A stretch of 64,000 nucleotides of DNA from contig NZ_LKPJ01000011.1 in assembly GCF_001443045.1 (NCBI RefSeq), positions 62,001 to 126,000 on the forward strand. The letters run 5' to 3'. The stretch comes from Burkholderia ambifaria (lineage in GTDB: Bacteria; Pseudomonadota; Gammaproteobacteria; Burkholderiales; Burkholderiaceae). The translations under genes and the position numbers were made by a program. Shown piece after piece: positions 22,737 to 30,733 of this stretch (position 1 is the first letter of the stretch; each line of letters opens with the position of its first letter). A model generated the notes under the pieces. The model made no database searches, was not told the origin of the DNA, and worked only from the letters and a program-made list of their open reading frames with translations.

Positions 22737-24860
22737 ATGTTTCGTTCCCTGACGACCCTGATCAAGAAGTGGCGCGCGTCGCGCAATGCGGGCCACCAGC
22801 TCGATGCGCTGCTCGCGCATGCCGACGCGGACGTGTCGTACGCCGAGCGCAGCGAATGGCTGATCGAGCTCGCGCACTGGCTGCGCCGCAACGGCGCGAT
22901 GCAGGCCGCGCAGGATGCGCCGGCCGAGCGCGATGCCGACACGCGCGCGTACCCGGCCCACGCGCGGCTGCGCTACCTGTTCCACGTGCTCGACCGCAAT
23001 CCCGCGTGGAAATCGCATGCGGCGCGCATCCTGCGCGGGATCCTGCGCGAATGCGACGGCATCTCGCTGCTGTGCGATGCTGGGATGCCGGTGCATTCCG
23101 GCTTCTTCGGCGCGCTGTTCGAGCGGATCGACGCGTCGCTGATTCCGCCCGCGCCGAACCGCCGCGAGCTCGCGGCGCTGTTCACGCTGATGTTCCCGAC
23201 GCCGGAAGACGCGCAATGGATCGATGCGCTGCCCGACGACCTGCTCGCGCGCCTCGCCGAGCTGATCTCGTTCGACGTCACCGACGAAGAGCGCCACGAG
23301 CCCGGCTCGTTCTCGCGCGACCTGCTAGCCGCGCTGCACAACCTGACCTGCCAGATCAGTTCGACTGGCCTGTCGCAGACGGTACGCAGCCGGCTGTCCG
23401 ACGACGACGCGCGCAAGCCGCTCGAAACGCAGCCGTTCTATCGCCTGACGCGCGCAATGCTCGCGGTCGAAACCGCGCACGCGGCCGCCGAGGACGGCGG
23501 CGACGCGAGCAAGCTGCTGCACGAGGTGAACTACCTGCGCGTGCTGCTCGACGAATGCCGGATCGCGGTCGACGACGTGTTCGCGCACCTGTACCGCAAT
23601 GGCGTGTCGGTCGACATCGTGTTCCAGGTCGAACGGATGCGCATGCGCATCCTGCGCGCGGAAATGCTGCTCAACGCATGGATGGCACGCGACGACCTGC
23701 GCGGGATGGCGCGCCTGACGGCCGAGCTCGTCGACGCGAACCAGAACAGCCAGAGCGTCACGCACCTCGTGCGCAGCAACTTCTCGCTGTTCGCGCGCAA
23801 GCTCGTCGAGACCAATGCCGACACCGGCGAGCACTACATCTCGCGCGGTCGCGCCGAGTACCTGAAGATGCTGCGGATGGCCGCGGGCGGCGGCCTCGTG
23901 ACCGTCGCGACCGTGTGCGTGAAGTTCGCGATCACGGGCGCGCACCTGCAGTCGATGCTCGAAGGCCTGCTCGCGGGCGTCAACTACGCGGCCAGCTTCA
24001 TGCTGATGCACTTCCTGCACTTCACGCTCGCGACCAAGCAGCCCGCGATGACCGCGCCGACGCTCGCACGCGAGCTCGACGACACCGGTCACGAGGAAGG
24101 CGTGAAGGCGTTCGTCGCGTCGGTGATCGCGCTGATCCGCACGCAAGCCGCGGCGATCTCCGGCAACGTGCTCGTCGTGCTGCCCGTGTGCCTGCTCGTG
24201 CAGCTGTTCGCGGGCAACCTGCTGCACGCGAACCTGATCTCGCCGGACAAGGCGCACGCGACACTGCATTCGTTCTCGCTGCTGGGCCCGACGCCGCTCT
24301 ACGCAGCGCTCACGGGCGTGCTGCTGTGGGCGTCGAGCCTGCTCGCGGGCTGGGCCGACAACTGGTTCGTGCTGCACCGGGTCGGCGACGCGCTCACCTA
24401 CAACCGCCGGCTGCGGCTCACGCTCGGCGCGTCGGGCGCCGCGAAGCTCGCGCACTTCTGCCGGTCGAACGTCGCAGGCGTGGTCGCCAACGTCGGCCTC
24501 GGCCTGATGCTCGGCCTGATCCCGGCGATCGTCACCGTGTTCCTGTTCCCGTTCGAGGTGCGGCACGTGACGCTGTCGGCCGGCTCGATCGGGATCGCGC
24601 TCGGCGTGCTCGGCAAGGATGCGTTGAGTACGCCCGAGCTGTGGTGGGCCTGCGCCGGCGTGCTGAGCATGGCGATCCTCAACGTGCTCGTGAGCTTCGC
24701 GCTCGCGTTCACGATGGCCGTGCGCTCGCGCAGCCTGCGCCGCACCAAGGTGCGCGCGCTGGTCGGCGCGATCGTGCGCACGGTCCTGTCGAAGCCGTCC
24801 GCGCTGTTCTGGCCGGCCGCCGTCCCGGCCGCGCGGGCCGGCCAGCCGGACTCGCACTGA
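22737..24860 (+). CDS. Membrane protein of the 'site-specific recombinase' (Gcr) family
   Basis: This 707-aa protein matches the family historically named site-specific recombinase Gcr (SpecificRecomb domain). What can be seen argues for a membrane protein: a soluble, mostly helical N-terminal half (about 1-390) and then five to seven hydrophobic segments (for example GNVLVVLPVCLLVQLF and VAGVVANVGLGLMLGLIP). I see no tyrosine- or serine-recombinase motif. The frame is open further upstream, but that extension is Arg-rich and lacks a ribosome site, so I use MFRSLTTLIKKW. The function is unknown. Confidence 0.8.
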   Translation: MFRSLTTLIKKWRASRNAGHQLDALLAHADADVSYAERSEWLIELAHWLRRNGAMQAAQDAPAERDADTRAYPAHARLRYLFHVLDRNPAWKSHAARILRGILRECDGISLLCDAGMPVHSGFFGALFERIDASLIPPAPNRRELAALFTLMFPTPEDAQWIDALPDDLLARLAELISFDVTDEERHEPGSFSRDLLAALHNLTCQISSTGLSQTVRSRLSDDDARKPLETQPFYRLTRAMLAVETAHAAAEDGGDASKLLHEVNYLRVLLDECRIAVDDVFAHLYRNGVSVDIVFQVERMRMRILRAEMLLNAWMARDDLRGMARLTAELVDANQNSQSVTHLVRSNFSLFARKLVETNADTGEHYISRGRAEYLKMLRMAAGGGLVTVATVCVKFAITGAHLQSMLEGLLAGVNYAASFMLMHFLHFTLATKQPAMTAPTLARELDDTGHEEGVKAFVASVIALIRTQAAAISGNVLVVLPVCLLVQLFAGNLLHANLISPDKAHATLHSFSLLGPTPLYAALTGVLLWASSLLAGWADNWFVLHRVGDALTYNRRLRLTLGASGAAKLAHFCRSNVAGVVANVGLGLMLGLIPAIVTVFLFPFEVRHVTLSAGSIGIALGVLGKDALSTPELWWACAGVLSMAILNVLVSFALAFTMAVRSRSLRRTKVRALVGAIVRTVLSKPSALFWPAAVPAARAGQPDSH

Positions 24861-25014
24861 CCGTTCGACGCCGGCGCGGGCGCCGCCGCGCGGGCCGAGC
24901 GGCCCGCCGTCACGGCCGGTGCGCCCGCGCCGGCGCCCCAAATCGGACGCAACGCCCGCTCCAGCCGCCCGCGCCGCGTACAATAGTGGACTTTTGCACG
25001 TCCTCACCCGCCTT

Positions 25015-26313
25015 ATGTCCTCGCCCACCCTGTACGAATTCTTCGCTCCCTGCCCGCGCGGCCTCGAAGCGGCGCTTGCCGCCGAGCTGGCCGAAATCGC
25101 CGGCCGCCATCTGGACGGCGCGCCGTTCACCGCGGGCGCGCAGGTGCCGGGCGGCGTTCATTTCCGTGGCGGCTGGGCCGCCGGCATGGCCGCGAACCTC
25201 CATTCGCGGATTGCGAGCCGGATCCTGCTGAAGATCGCACACCGCCCGTACCGCAACGAACAGGACGTCTACGCGCTCGCGCTCGAGCAGCCGTGGGAAC
25301 GCTGGTTCGCGTCGACGCAGACGCTGCGCGTCGACATCACCGCGATCAAGTCGCCGCTGAAGAGCCTCGAATTCGCGACGCTGCGCGTGAAGGACGCGAT
25401 CTGCGACCGGATGCGCGAGAAGACCGGCTCGCGGCCGAGCATCGACACCGGCGCGCCGGACGTGCGCGTGTTCGCGTTCCTGACGGCCAACGAGTGCACG
25501 CTGTACCTCGATACATCGGGCGAGCCGCTGTTCAAGCGCGGCTGGCGCCTCGACAAGGGCGCCGCGCCGCTGCGCGAGAACCTCGCGGCCGGCATCCTGC
25601 GCCTGACGGGCTGGACGCCCGGCACGCCGCTGTACGACCCGATGTGCGGCAGCGGCACGTTCCTCGCGGAAGCCGCGCAGATCGCGCTCGGCGTCGCGCC
25701 GGGCGTCGAGCGCCGCTTCGGCTTCGAAAAGCTCAAGCAGTACGACATCACCGCATGGCAGGGCCTGAAGGTCGCGGCGCTCGACGTGAAGCGCACGGCG
25801 CGCGGCAAGCGCGATGCGCTCGGCGTGTACGGCAGCGACATCTCGGGCGACATGCTCGAGAAGGCGCGCGCGAACCTCGAGCGCGCGGGCGTGCCGTCGG
25901 TATGGCTCAAGCAGGTCGACGCGCGCGGGATGACGCCGCCGTGCGACGGCCCGGGCATCATCCTCGCGAACCCGCCGTACGGCGAGCGGATCGAGGTGCG
26001 CGGCCGCAGCGCGCGCGGCGAGGTGCGCGAGACGGGCCGCAACCGCGGCAACGACGACGCATTCCGCCGCACGCACACCGATGCGCCCGACAGCGAGTTC
26101 TTCAACGCGCTCGGCGATGCGCTCAAGCAGCGCTTCACAGGCTGGCAGGCGTTCCTGCTGACGTCGGACCGGTCGCTGCCGGGCCAGCTGCGGCTGCGCG
26201 AATCGGCGAAAACGCCGCTGTTCAACGGCGCGCTCGAATGCCGGCTGTTCCGCTTCGACCTGATCGCCGGCAGCGTGAAGGCACGCCCGGCCGCGCCGGA
26301 AGGCGACGCCTGA
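25015..26313 (+). CDS. rlmL: THUMP-domain 23S rRNA (guanine-N2) methyltransferase, RlmL type
   Basis: This 432-aa enzyme has an N-terminal ferredoxin-like/THUMP RNA-binding region (about residues 1-165) and a SAM-dependent methyltransferase domain. SAM-site DPMCGSGTFLAEAA and catalytic NPPYGER are present. E. coli RlmL is about 700 aa because it is fused to the m7G enzyme RlmK; here only the RlmL half exists, as in many betaproteobacteria. A -10-like TACAAT lies 30 bases before the ATG. Modification of 23S G2445 is inferred from E. coli. Confidence 0.85.
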   Translation: MSSPTLYEFFAPCPRGLEAALAAELAEIAGRHLDGAPFTAGAQVPGGVHFRGGWAAGMAANLHSRIASRILLKIAHRPYRNEQDVYALALEQPWERWFASTQTLRVDITAIKSPLKSLEFATLRVKDAICDRMREKTGSRPSIDTGAPDVRVFAFLTANECTLYLDTSGEPLFKRGWRLDKGAAPLRENLAAGILRLTGWTPGTPLYDPMCGSGTFLAEAAQIALGVAPGVERRFGFEKLKQYDITAWQGLKVAALDVKRTARGKRDALGVYGSDISGDMLEKARANLERAGVPSVWLKQVDARGMTPPCDGPGIILANPPYGERIEVRGRSARGEVRETGRNRGNDDAFRRTHTDAPDSEFFNALGDALKQRFTGWQAFLLTSDRSLPGQLRLRESAKTPLFNGALECRLFRFDLIAGSVKARPAAPEGDA

Positions 26314-26364
26314 CGCGCCCACACCCCGCGCCGGCCGCTGCGGCCGCCCGCTGACACCCAGACG

Positions 26365-26393
26365 ATGCCCGGCCGATCCGCCGGGCATTTTTT
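26365..26393 (+). terminator. rlmL terminator
   Basis: A 9-bp stem (ATGCCCGGC/GCCGGGCAT) with a 6-nt loop runs into six T. It lies about 50 bases past the rlmL stop. Confidence 0.85.
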
Positions 26394-26492
26394 CTTTCTG
26401 CCGCCCCCATGCGGGCAGCACCCCGCGTGGCGCCCCGCCACCCGCGCGCCGCCGAGGTTTCGCACGGCGCCTGTGCCGACGAAGCGGCGTTT

Positions 26493-26533
26493 TGTCAGCA
26501 CCGCCATGACTACTGACAGCACGCTGTCAGCAG
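26493..26533. promoter_or_regulatory. Palindromic operator upstream of the VOC gene
   Basis: A perfect 8-bp inverted repeat with a 2-nt spacer (CTGACAGC-AC-GCTGTCAG, 26513-26530) is preceded by a further half-site, TGTCAGCA, at 26494-26501 that is repeated exactly at 26526-26533. The array lies about 80 bases upstream of the VOC start. The likely ligand is the WYL regulator encoded just downstream; that link is inference. Confidence 0.55.
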
Positions 26534-26610
26534 CCCCCGATCACACTGCAATCCCGGCGCAATGCAAGGCTGGTTTCCCTCAAGAACCCGAACAAAACAA
26601 GGAGCTCGTC

Positions 26611-27033
26611 ATGACGTCCGCAACTGCAACTGCAACTGCAACCGAAACCGCAACGCTGGAACGCGCGATCGCATGGTTCGACATCCCGTCCCTCGATTTC
26701 GACCGGGCGATCCGTTTCTACGAAACCGTGCTGCAAACGACGCTGCAGCGCGAAGTCATCGGCGGCGTGCCGATGGCCGTGTTCGATCACGAAGCGTCGA
26801 GCACGGGCGGCAGCATTGTGTTCGATCCGCAGCAGATGAAGCCGAGCGCGAACGGCGTGCTCGTGTACCTGAACGCCGGCGAGTCGGTCGTCGCGGCGCT
26901 CGAACGCGCGAAACGCGCGGGCGGCGTCGTGCAGGGCTCGGTCATCGAGCTGCCGAACAACTACGGCTACATCGGCTACCTGATCGACACCGAAGGCAAC
27001 CGCGTCGGCCTGCACGCACCGAAATGCCACTGA
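26611..27033 (+). CDS. VOC-family (glyoxalase/bleomycin-resistance fold) protein
   Basis: This 140-aa protein has the VOC fold: IAWFDIPSLDFDRAIRFYETVL is the first beta-alpha-beta module, and the C-terminal module ends IGYLIDTEGNRVGLHA. VOC proteins include glyoxalases, dioxygenases and antibiotic-sequestering proteins, so the substrate is unknown. AAGGAG lies eight bases before the ATG. The first 15 residues are Thr/Ala repeats encoded by a short hexanucleotide repeat. It is followed by a WYL regulator gene 73 bases downstream and preceded by a palindromic operator, suggesting a self-contained regulated pair. Confidence 0.88.
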   Translation: MTSATATATATETATLERAIAWFDIPSLDFDRAIRFYETVLQTTLQREVIGGVPMAVFDHEASSTGGSIVFDPQQMKPSANGVLVYLNAGESVVAALERAKRAGGVVQGSVIELPNNYGYIGYLIDTEGNRVGLHAPKCH

Positions 27034-27106
27034 GCGCATCCACGATCCGGCCGGCGCGGCGCTATCATCGCGAAGTCCCCGTCGCCGTTGGAGTCGAGGT
27101 GCAGCC

Positions 27107-27793
27107 ATGACGCGCCGTGCCGACCGCCTGTTCCAGATCGCCGAGCTGCTGCGCGGGCGGCGTCTCACGACCGCACAGCAACTCGCCGACTGGCTGTCGG
27201 TGTCGCCGCGCACGGTCTATCGCGACGTGCGAGACCTGCAACTGTCAGGGGTACCGATCGAAGGCGAAGCCGGTATCGGCTACCGGCTGAACCGCAACGC
27301 GAGCCTGCCGCCGCTCACGTTCACGGCCGAGGAACTCGCGGCGCTCGCGGTCGGCGCGCGGATGCTCGAGACCTGGGGCGGCGCGCGCTTCGCGGGCGGT
27401 GCGCGCTCGGCGCTCGCGAAGATCGCGTCGGCGATGCCGGCCGACAAGCGCACCGCGCTCGATCGCCTGCCGGTGTTCGCGCCGTCGTTCCACATCGACG
27501 AGACGTTCTGCGCGAAGGTCGATGCGATCCACCAGGCGGTCGACACGCACCACGTCGTCAGCTTCGACTACCGCGACCGGCTCGGCGCGCACACGCAGCG
27601 CCGCGTGTGGCCGCTCGGGCTCGTCTACTGGGGCGGACGCTGGACGATCGGCGCGTGGTGCGAACTGCGCGGCGACTTCCGCACCTTTGACATCGCGCGG
27701 ATGGGCGACATCACCGTGCACGAGCAGTTTCCGGACATGGAAGGCCGGCGGATCGCCGACTATATGCGGATCGCGGAAGCGCCGATGCGCTGA
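27107..27793 (+). CDS. YafY-type HTH and WYL-domain transcriptional regulator
   Basis: This 228-aa regulator has an N-terminal winged helix (RLFQIAELLRGRRLTTAQQLADWL, then SPRTVYRDVRDL as recognition helix, about residues 7-45). The C-terminal WYL domain includes VVSFDYRD and PLGLVYWGGRWTIGAWCELR. WYL domains sense nucleic acids or small ligands in other systems. The gene directly follows the VOC gene on the same strand, so it probably controls that pair through the operator at 26493-26533. The ligand is unknown. Confidence 0.9.
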   Translation: MTRRADRLFQIAELLRGRRLTTAQQLADWLSVSPRTVYRDVRDLQLSGVPIEGEAGIGYRLNRNASLPPLTFTAEELAALAVGARMLETWGGARFAGGARSALAKIASAMPADKRTALDRLPVFAPSFHIDETFCAKVDAIHQAVDTHHVVSFDYRDRLGAHTQRRVWPLGLVYWGGRWTIGAWCELRGDFRTFDIARMGDITVHEQFPDMEGRRIADYMRIAEAPMR

Positions 27794-27861
27794 AGCGCAC
27801 GCGGCGACAGCAAGCCGCAAGCCTGCCCCCTGCACCGGGGCGTGCGCCCCGGCAACACCCG

Positions 27862-28785
27862 TCAGCCCTCGAACACCACTGGCCGCTTCGGCCGCTCGTC
27901 GACGTGCAACGAAAACACGTCTGCGCGCGCATAGTGCCCCACAACGTCGAAGTCGTAACGCGCACGCACGAGTTCGTCGGTATCGATGCGCGCGGTCACG
28001 AGCCCGGCCTCGCCGATCAACGGCTCCGTCAGCAGGTCGCCGAGCGGCCCGACGATCACGCTGCCGCCGCGGATCAGCGGCCGCTCGGGATCCCAACCCG
28101 GCACGTCGATGCCGAGCGAGCGCGGCGACGGCTGCACCTGGCACGCACTCACGACGAAGCAGCGCCCCTCGTGCGCGATGTGCCGCATCGAGCTTTGCCA
28201 CAGGTCGCGCTCGTCGACGGTCGGCGCGCACCAGATCTGCACGCCTTTCGCATACATCGCGCAGCGCAGGAGCGGCATGTGGTTCTCCCAGCAGATCGCG
28301 GCGCCCGCGCGGCCCGCGGCCGTGTCGACCACCGGCAGCGTCGAGCCGTCGCCCTGCCCCCAGATCAGCCGCTCGGTGCCGGTCGGCATCAGCTTGCGGT
28401 GCTTCGCGACGAGCCCGTCGCGCGGATCGAAGAACAGCGCCGTGCAATACAGCGTGCTGCCGCCGCGCTCGATCACGCCGACCACGAGGCTCGCGCCCGT
28501 GCGCTGCGACAGCGCGGCCAGTTCGTCGGTTTCCGGCCCCGGCACGTCGATCGCCTGCGCGGCGTAGCGCGCATAGGCGTCGCGGCCCTCGGGCAGCCGG
28601 TAGCCGAGCCGCGTGCCGAAGATCTCGCCTTTCGGATAGCCGCCGAGCACGGCCTCGGGCAGCACGACGAGCGACGCGCCGCTGTCGCGGATCGCGGTTT
28701 CGTAGCCGAGGATCGTGTCGAGCGTGGCGCGCGTGCCGGCGGGCGACGCGCCGATCTGCAGCGCGGCGATGACTGAGGTGGACAT
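27862..28785 (-). CDS. Nitrilase (carbon-nitrogen hydrolase superfamily)
   Basis: The enzyme hydrolyses nitriles to carboxylic acids and ammonia. The 307-aa protein has the complete catalytic triad: Glu44 ([12 protein letters not shown]), Lys131 ([16 protein letters not shown]) and Cys165 in [10 protein letters not shown]. That Cys motif is diagnostic of true nitrilases (branch 1) rather than amidases. The substrate class (aliphatic or aromatic) cannot be fixed. It is transcribed divergently from a LysR gene with only 80 bases between them, holding a palindromic site, so the LysR protein probably controls it. Confidence 0.92.
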   Translation of the reverse strand: MSTSVIAALQIGASPAGTRATLDTILGYETAIRDSGASLVVLPEAVLGGYPKGEIFGTRLGYRLPEGRDAYARYAAQAIDVPGPETDELAALSQRTGASLVVGVIERGGSTLYCTALFFDPRDGLVAKHRKLMPTGTERLIWGQGDGSTLPVVDTAAGRAGAAICWENHMPLLRCAMYAKGVQIWCAPTVDERDLWQSSMRHIAHEGRCFVVSACQVQPSPRSLGIDVPGWDPERPLIRGGSVIVGPLGDLLTEPLIGEAGLVTARIDTDELVRARYDFDVVGHYARADVFSLHVDERPKRPVVFEG

Positions 28786-28835
28786 GAAGGCGTCTCCGGT
28801 GAATGGGGTAACGCCATCTTTGTCGATATCATTTC

Positions 28836-28850
28836 ATCGATCAAATCGAT
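28836..28850. promoter_or_regulatory. LysR-type operator between nitrilase and its regulator
   Basis: The sequence ATCGAT-CAA-ATCGAT is symmetric and fits the T-N11-A pattern of LysR-type sites. It lies in an AT-rich 80-base divergent promoter region. Flanking TATC and GATA half-sites extend the symmetry. Confidence 0.55.
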
Positions 28851-28865
28851 ACAACGATAACTGAC

Positions 28866-29786
28866 ATGAATGCGGATGATATCGCCGGGCTCGACCTGAA
28901 CCTGCTGAAGGTGTTCGAGGCGCTGTACGAGGAAGGCGGCGCGAGCCGCGCGGCGCTGCGGCTCGACCTCACGCAGTCGGCGGTCAGCGCGGCGCTCGCG
29001 CGGCTGCGCGTGATCTACGCCGATCCGCTGTTCGTGCGCACCGGCCGCGGCCTCGCGCCGACGCCGCGCGCGGACGAGCTGAAGCCGATCCTGTCCGACG
29101 CGCTCGACCGCTGCCGCGAAAGCCTCGCCATTGCGGCCGACGGCGGCGAGCGGGTCGGCCGCACGATCTCGATCGGGCTGTCGGACGACTTCGAGATCGC
29201 GCTCGGCCGCGCGCTGATCGACGCGGTCGCGCGGGAAGCAGCGGGTATCCGGCTGATCTTCCGGCAGACCCATAGCGGCATCGCCGGCGACGCGCTGCTG
29301 CGGCACGGCGTCGACCTCGCGATCGCGTCGGGCGGGTTTTCGGCGAACGGCCTCAGCCGGCGGGCGGTCGCGACGGGCGGCTACGCGTGCCTGATCGATC
29401 CGGCCGGCCGCGCGCGATCTCCGCGCACGCTCGCGCTCGCCGATTTCCTGCAGCGCGATCACCTGCTCGTGTCGTCGGGCGGCGTGATCGGGATCGTCGA
29501 CGAGGCGCTGGCCGCGCTCGGCCACAAGCGGCGCGTCTCGGCCTCGACCACGCACTTCGCTGCGCTGCCGTACCTGCTCGCAGGATCCGACGCCGTGGCG
29601 ACGATTCCGGCGCACGCTGCACGCGCGATCGCGCAGTCGACGTCGTTGCGCGCGCTCGCGTGCCCGGTCGAGCTGCCACGCTACCCGGTGGAAATCGGCT
29701 GGCGAACGAGCACGCAGCGCGACCCGGCGATCGTGCGCGTGCGGGACACGATCGCCGCCTGGGTCGCGACGATCGTCGCGCCGTAA
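28866..29786 (+). CDS. LysR-family regulator, probably of the nitrilase gene
   Basis: This 306-aa regulator has an N-terminal helix-turn-helix (LNLLKVFEALYEEGGASRAA, then TQSAVSAALARL) and the FVRTGRGLAPTPRA wing. The rest is a LysR substrate-binding domain (from about residue 95). The opening LDLNLLKVFEALYEEG resembles the NodD/NahR branch of the family, which responds to aromatic compounds; that is suggestive only. It is divergent from the nitrilase gene. The stop codon is followed after 18 bases by the 14-bp minisatellite. Confidence 0.9.
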   Translation: MNADDIAGLDLNLLKVFEALYEEGGASRAALRLDLTQSAVSAALARLRVIYADPLFVRTGRGLAPTPRADELKPILSDALDRCRESLAIAADGGERVGRTISIGLSDDFEIALGRALIDAVAREAAGIRLIFRQTHSGIAGDALLRHGVDLAIASGGFSANGLSRRAVATGGYACLIDPAGRARSPRTLALADFLQRDHLLVSSGGVIGIVDEALAALGHKRRVSASTTHFAALPYLLAGSDAVATIPAHAARAIAQSTSLRALACPVELPRYPVEIGWRTSTQRDPAIVRVRDTIAAWVATIVAP

Positions 29787-29804
29787 AAAATGGGGTGCGA
29801 CTCT

Positions 29805-30056
29805 GCTGGTGCCGGTGAGCTGGTGCCGGTGAGCTGGTGCCGGTGAGCTGGTGCCGGTGAGCTGGTGCCGGTGAGCTGGTGCCGGTGAGCTGGTGCCGGT
29901 GAGCTGGTGCCGGTGAGCTGGTGCCGGTGGGCTGGTGCCGGTGAGCTGGTGCCGGTGAGCTGATGCCGGTGAGCTGCTGCCGGTGAGCTGCTGCCGGTGG
30001 GCTGCTGCCGATGGACTGTCGCGACGGGCTGCTGGCCGGCGGGCTGTTGCCGGTAG
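29805..30056. repeat. 14-bp tandem repeat (minisatellite), about 15 good copies
   Basis: The unit GCTGGTGCCGGTGA is repeated head to tail. Copies from 29805 to 29916 are identical (eight copies). The next seven units, to 30014, carry one to four changes each, and two or three decayed units of altered length follow to about 30056. Because 14 is not a multiple of three and no frame gains a stop, long spurious ORFs run through the array. It lies between a LysR gene and the nudix gene, and I see no gene in it. Confidence 0.95.
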
Positions 30057-30223
30057 GCCTATGGCCCCCTCCGCCCGGCCCGCGAGCCGATCGATGCAGG
30101 CCGCGCCGCCGATACACCTCGCTGCAACCGGGGCGTTCCGTCTCGCCATACGAATGACGAGGGTCGGATTCGTCTAACGAAGGGACCGGCAGCGTCCGGG
30201 CGCAACCGGTAAAATGCCGAACC

Positions 30224-30733
30224 ATGAAACCCGAAATCTGGACCCCGCATGTGACCGTCGCGGCGCTCGTCGAGCGCGACGGTCGCTTTCTCGTGATCGA
30301 GGAAGAAACCTCGACGGGCCTGCGCATCAACCAGCCGGCCGGCCATCTCGAAGCCGGCGAGACGCTCGCCGACGCCGTGATCCGCGAGACGCTCGAGGAA
30401 ACCGCGCATCCGTTCGTCCCCGATGCGCTCGTCGGCGTGTATCTCGCGCACTACGACCGCCCCGGCAGCGCCGGCGCGACCTACCTGCGCTTCACGTTCT
30501 GCGGCACGGCCGGCGAGCCGCTGCCGGGCCACACGCTCGACGACGGCATCGTCCGCACACTGTGGATGAGCGCCGACGAACTGCGCGCGTGCAGCGAGCG
30601 CCACCGCTCGCCGGCGGTGATGCGCTGCGTCGACGACTATCTCGCCGGGCGGCGCATTCCGCTCGATTTCGTGCATACGCATTCGGTCGCGCCACGTCCG
30701 GAAGCATTCGACCGTCAGGCGGTGAACAAATGA
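30224..30733 (+). CDS. NUDIX hydrolase, NudJ-like
   Basis: This 169-aa pyrophosphatase has the Nudix box [22 protein letters not shown] at about residues 40-61. The REXXEE metal-binding core is intact, but the usual Gly near the end of the box is replaced by Ala. The protein resembles NudJ (thiamin pyrophosphate/nucleotide pyrophosphatase) in opening and size, and gene context agrees: in E. coli nudJ also precedes mnmA. The last 4 bases overlap mnmA (ATGA). There is no ribosome site, but a -10-like TAAAAT ends only eight bases before the ATG, suggesting a leaderless message. Confidence 0.88.
   Translation: MKPEIWTPHVTVAALVERDGRFLVIEEETSTGLRINQPAGHLEAGETLADAVIRETLEETAHPFVPDALVGVYLAHYDRPGSAGATYLRFTFCGTAGEPLPGHTLDDGIVRTLWMSADELRACSERHRSPAVMRCVDDYLAGRRIPLDFVHTHSVAPRPEAFDRQAVNK

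Noticed and set aside
22737..24860. Mobile element carrying a recombinase
   Set aside because: The family name suggests it, but there are no flanking repeats, the protein is membrane-like and the surroundings are core genes.
26513..26530. LexA (SOS) box
   Set aside because: The palindrome begins CTG and ends CAG but has 12 bases between, not 10, and lacks the AT-rich core of a LexA site.
29805..30014. CRISPR array
   Set aside because: The units are contiguous with no spacers and no cas genes are present; this is a tandem repeat.
29805..30014. Cluster of Chi sites
   Set aside because: Each unit holds GCTGGTGC, one base away from the E. coli Chi GCTGGTGG. Exact Chi does not recur in the array, and Chi specificity in Burkholderia is not something I can assume.
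28473..30149. 558-aa minus-strand frame with a 14-residue protein repeat
   Set aside because: It reads through the minisatellite and antisense to the LysR gene, ending inside the nitrilase gene in another frame. The repeat is open in every frame because its unit is 14 bp without stops.
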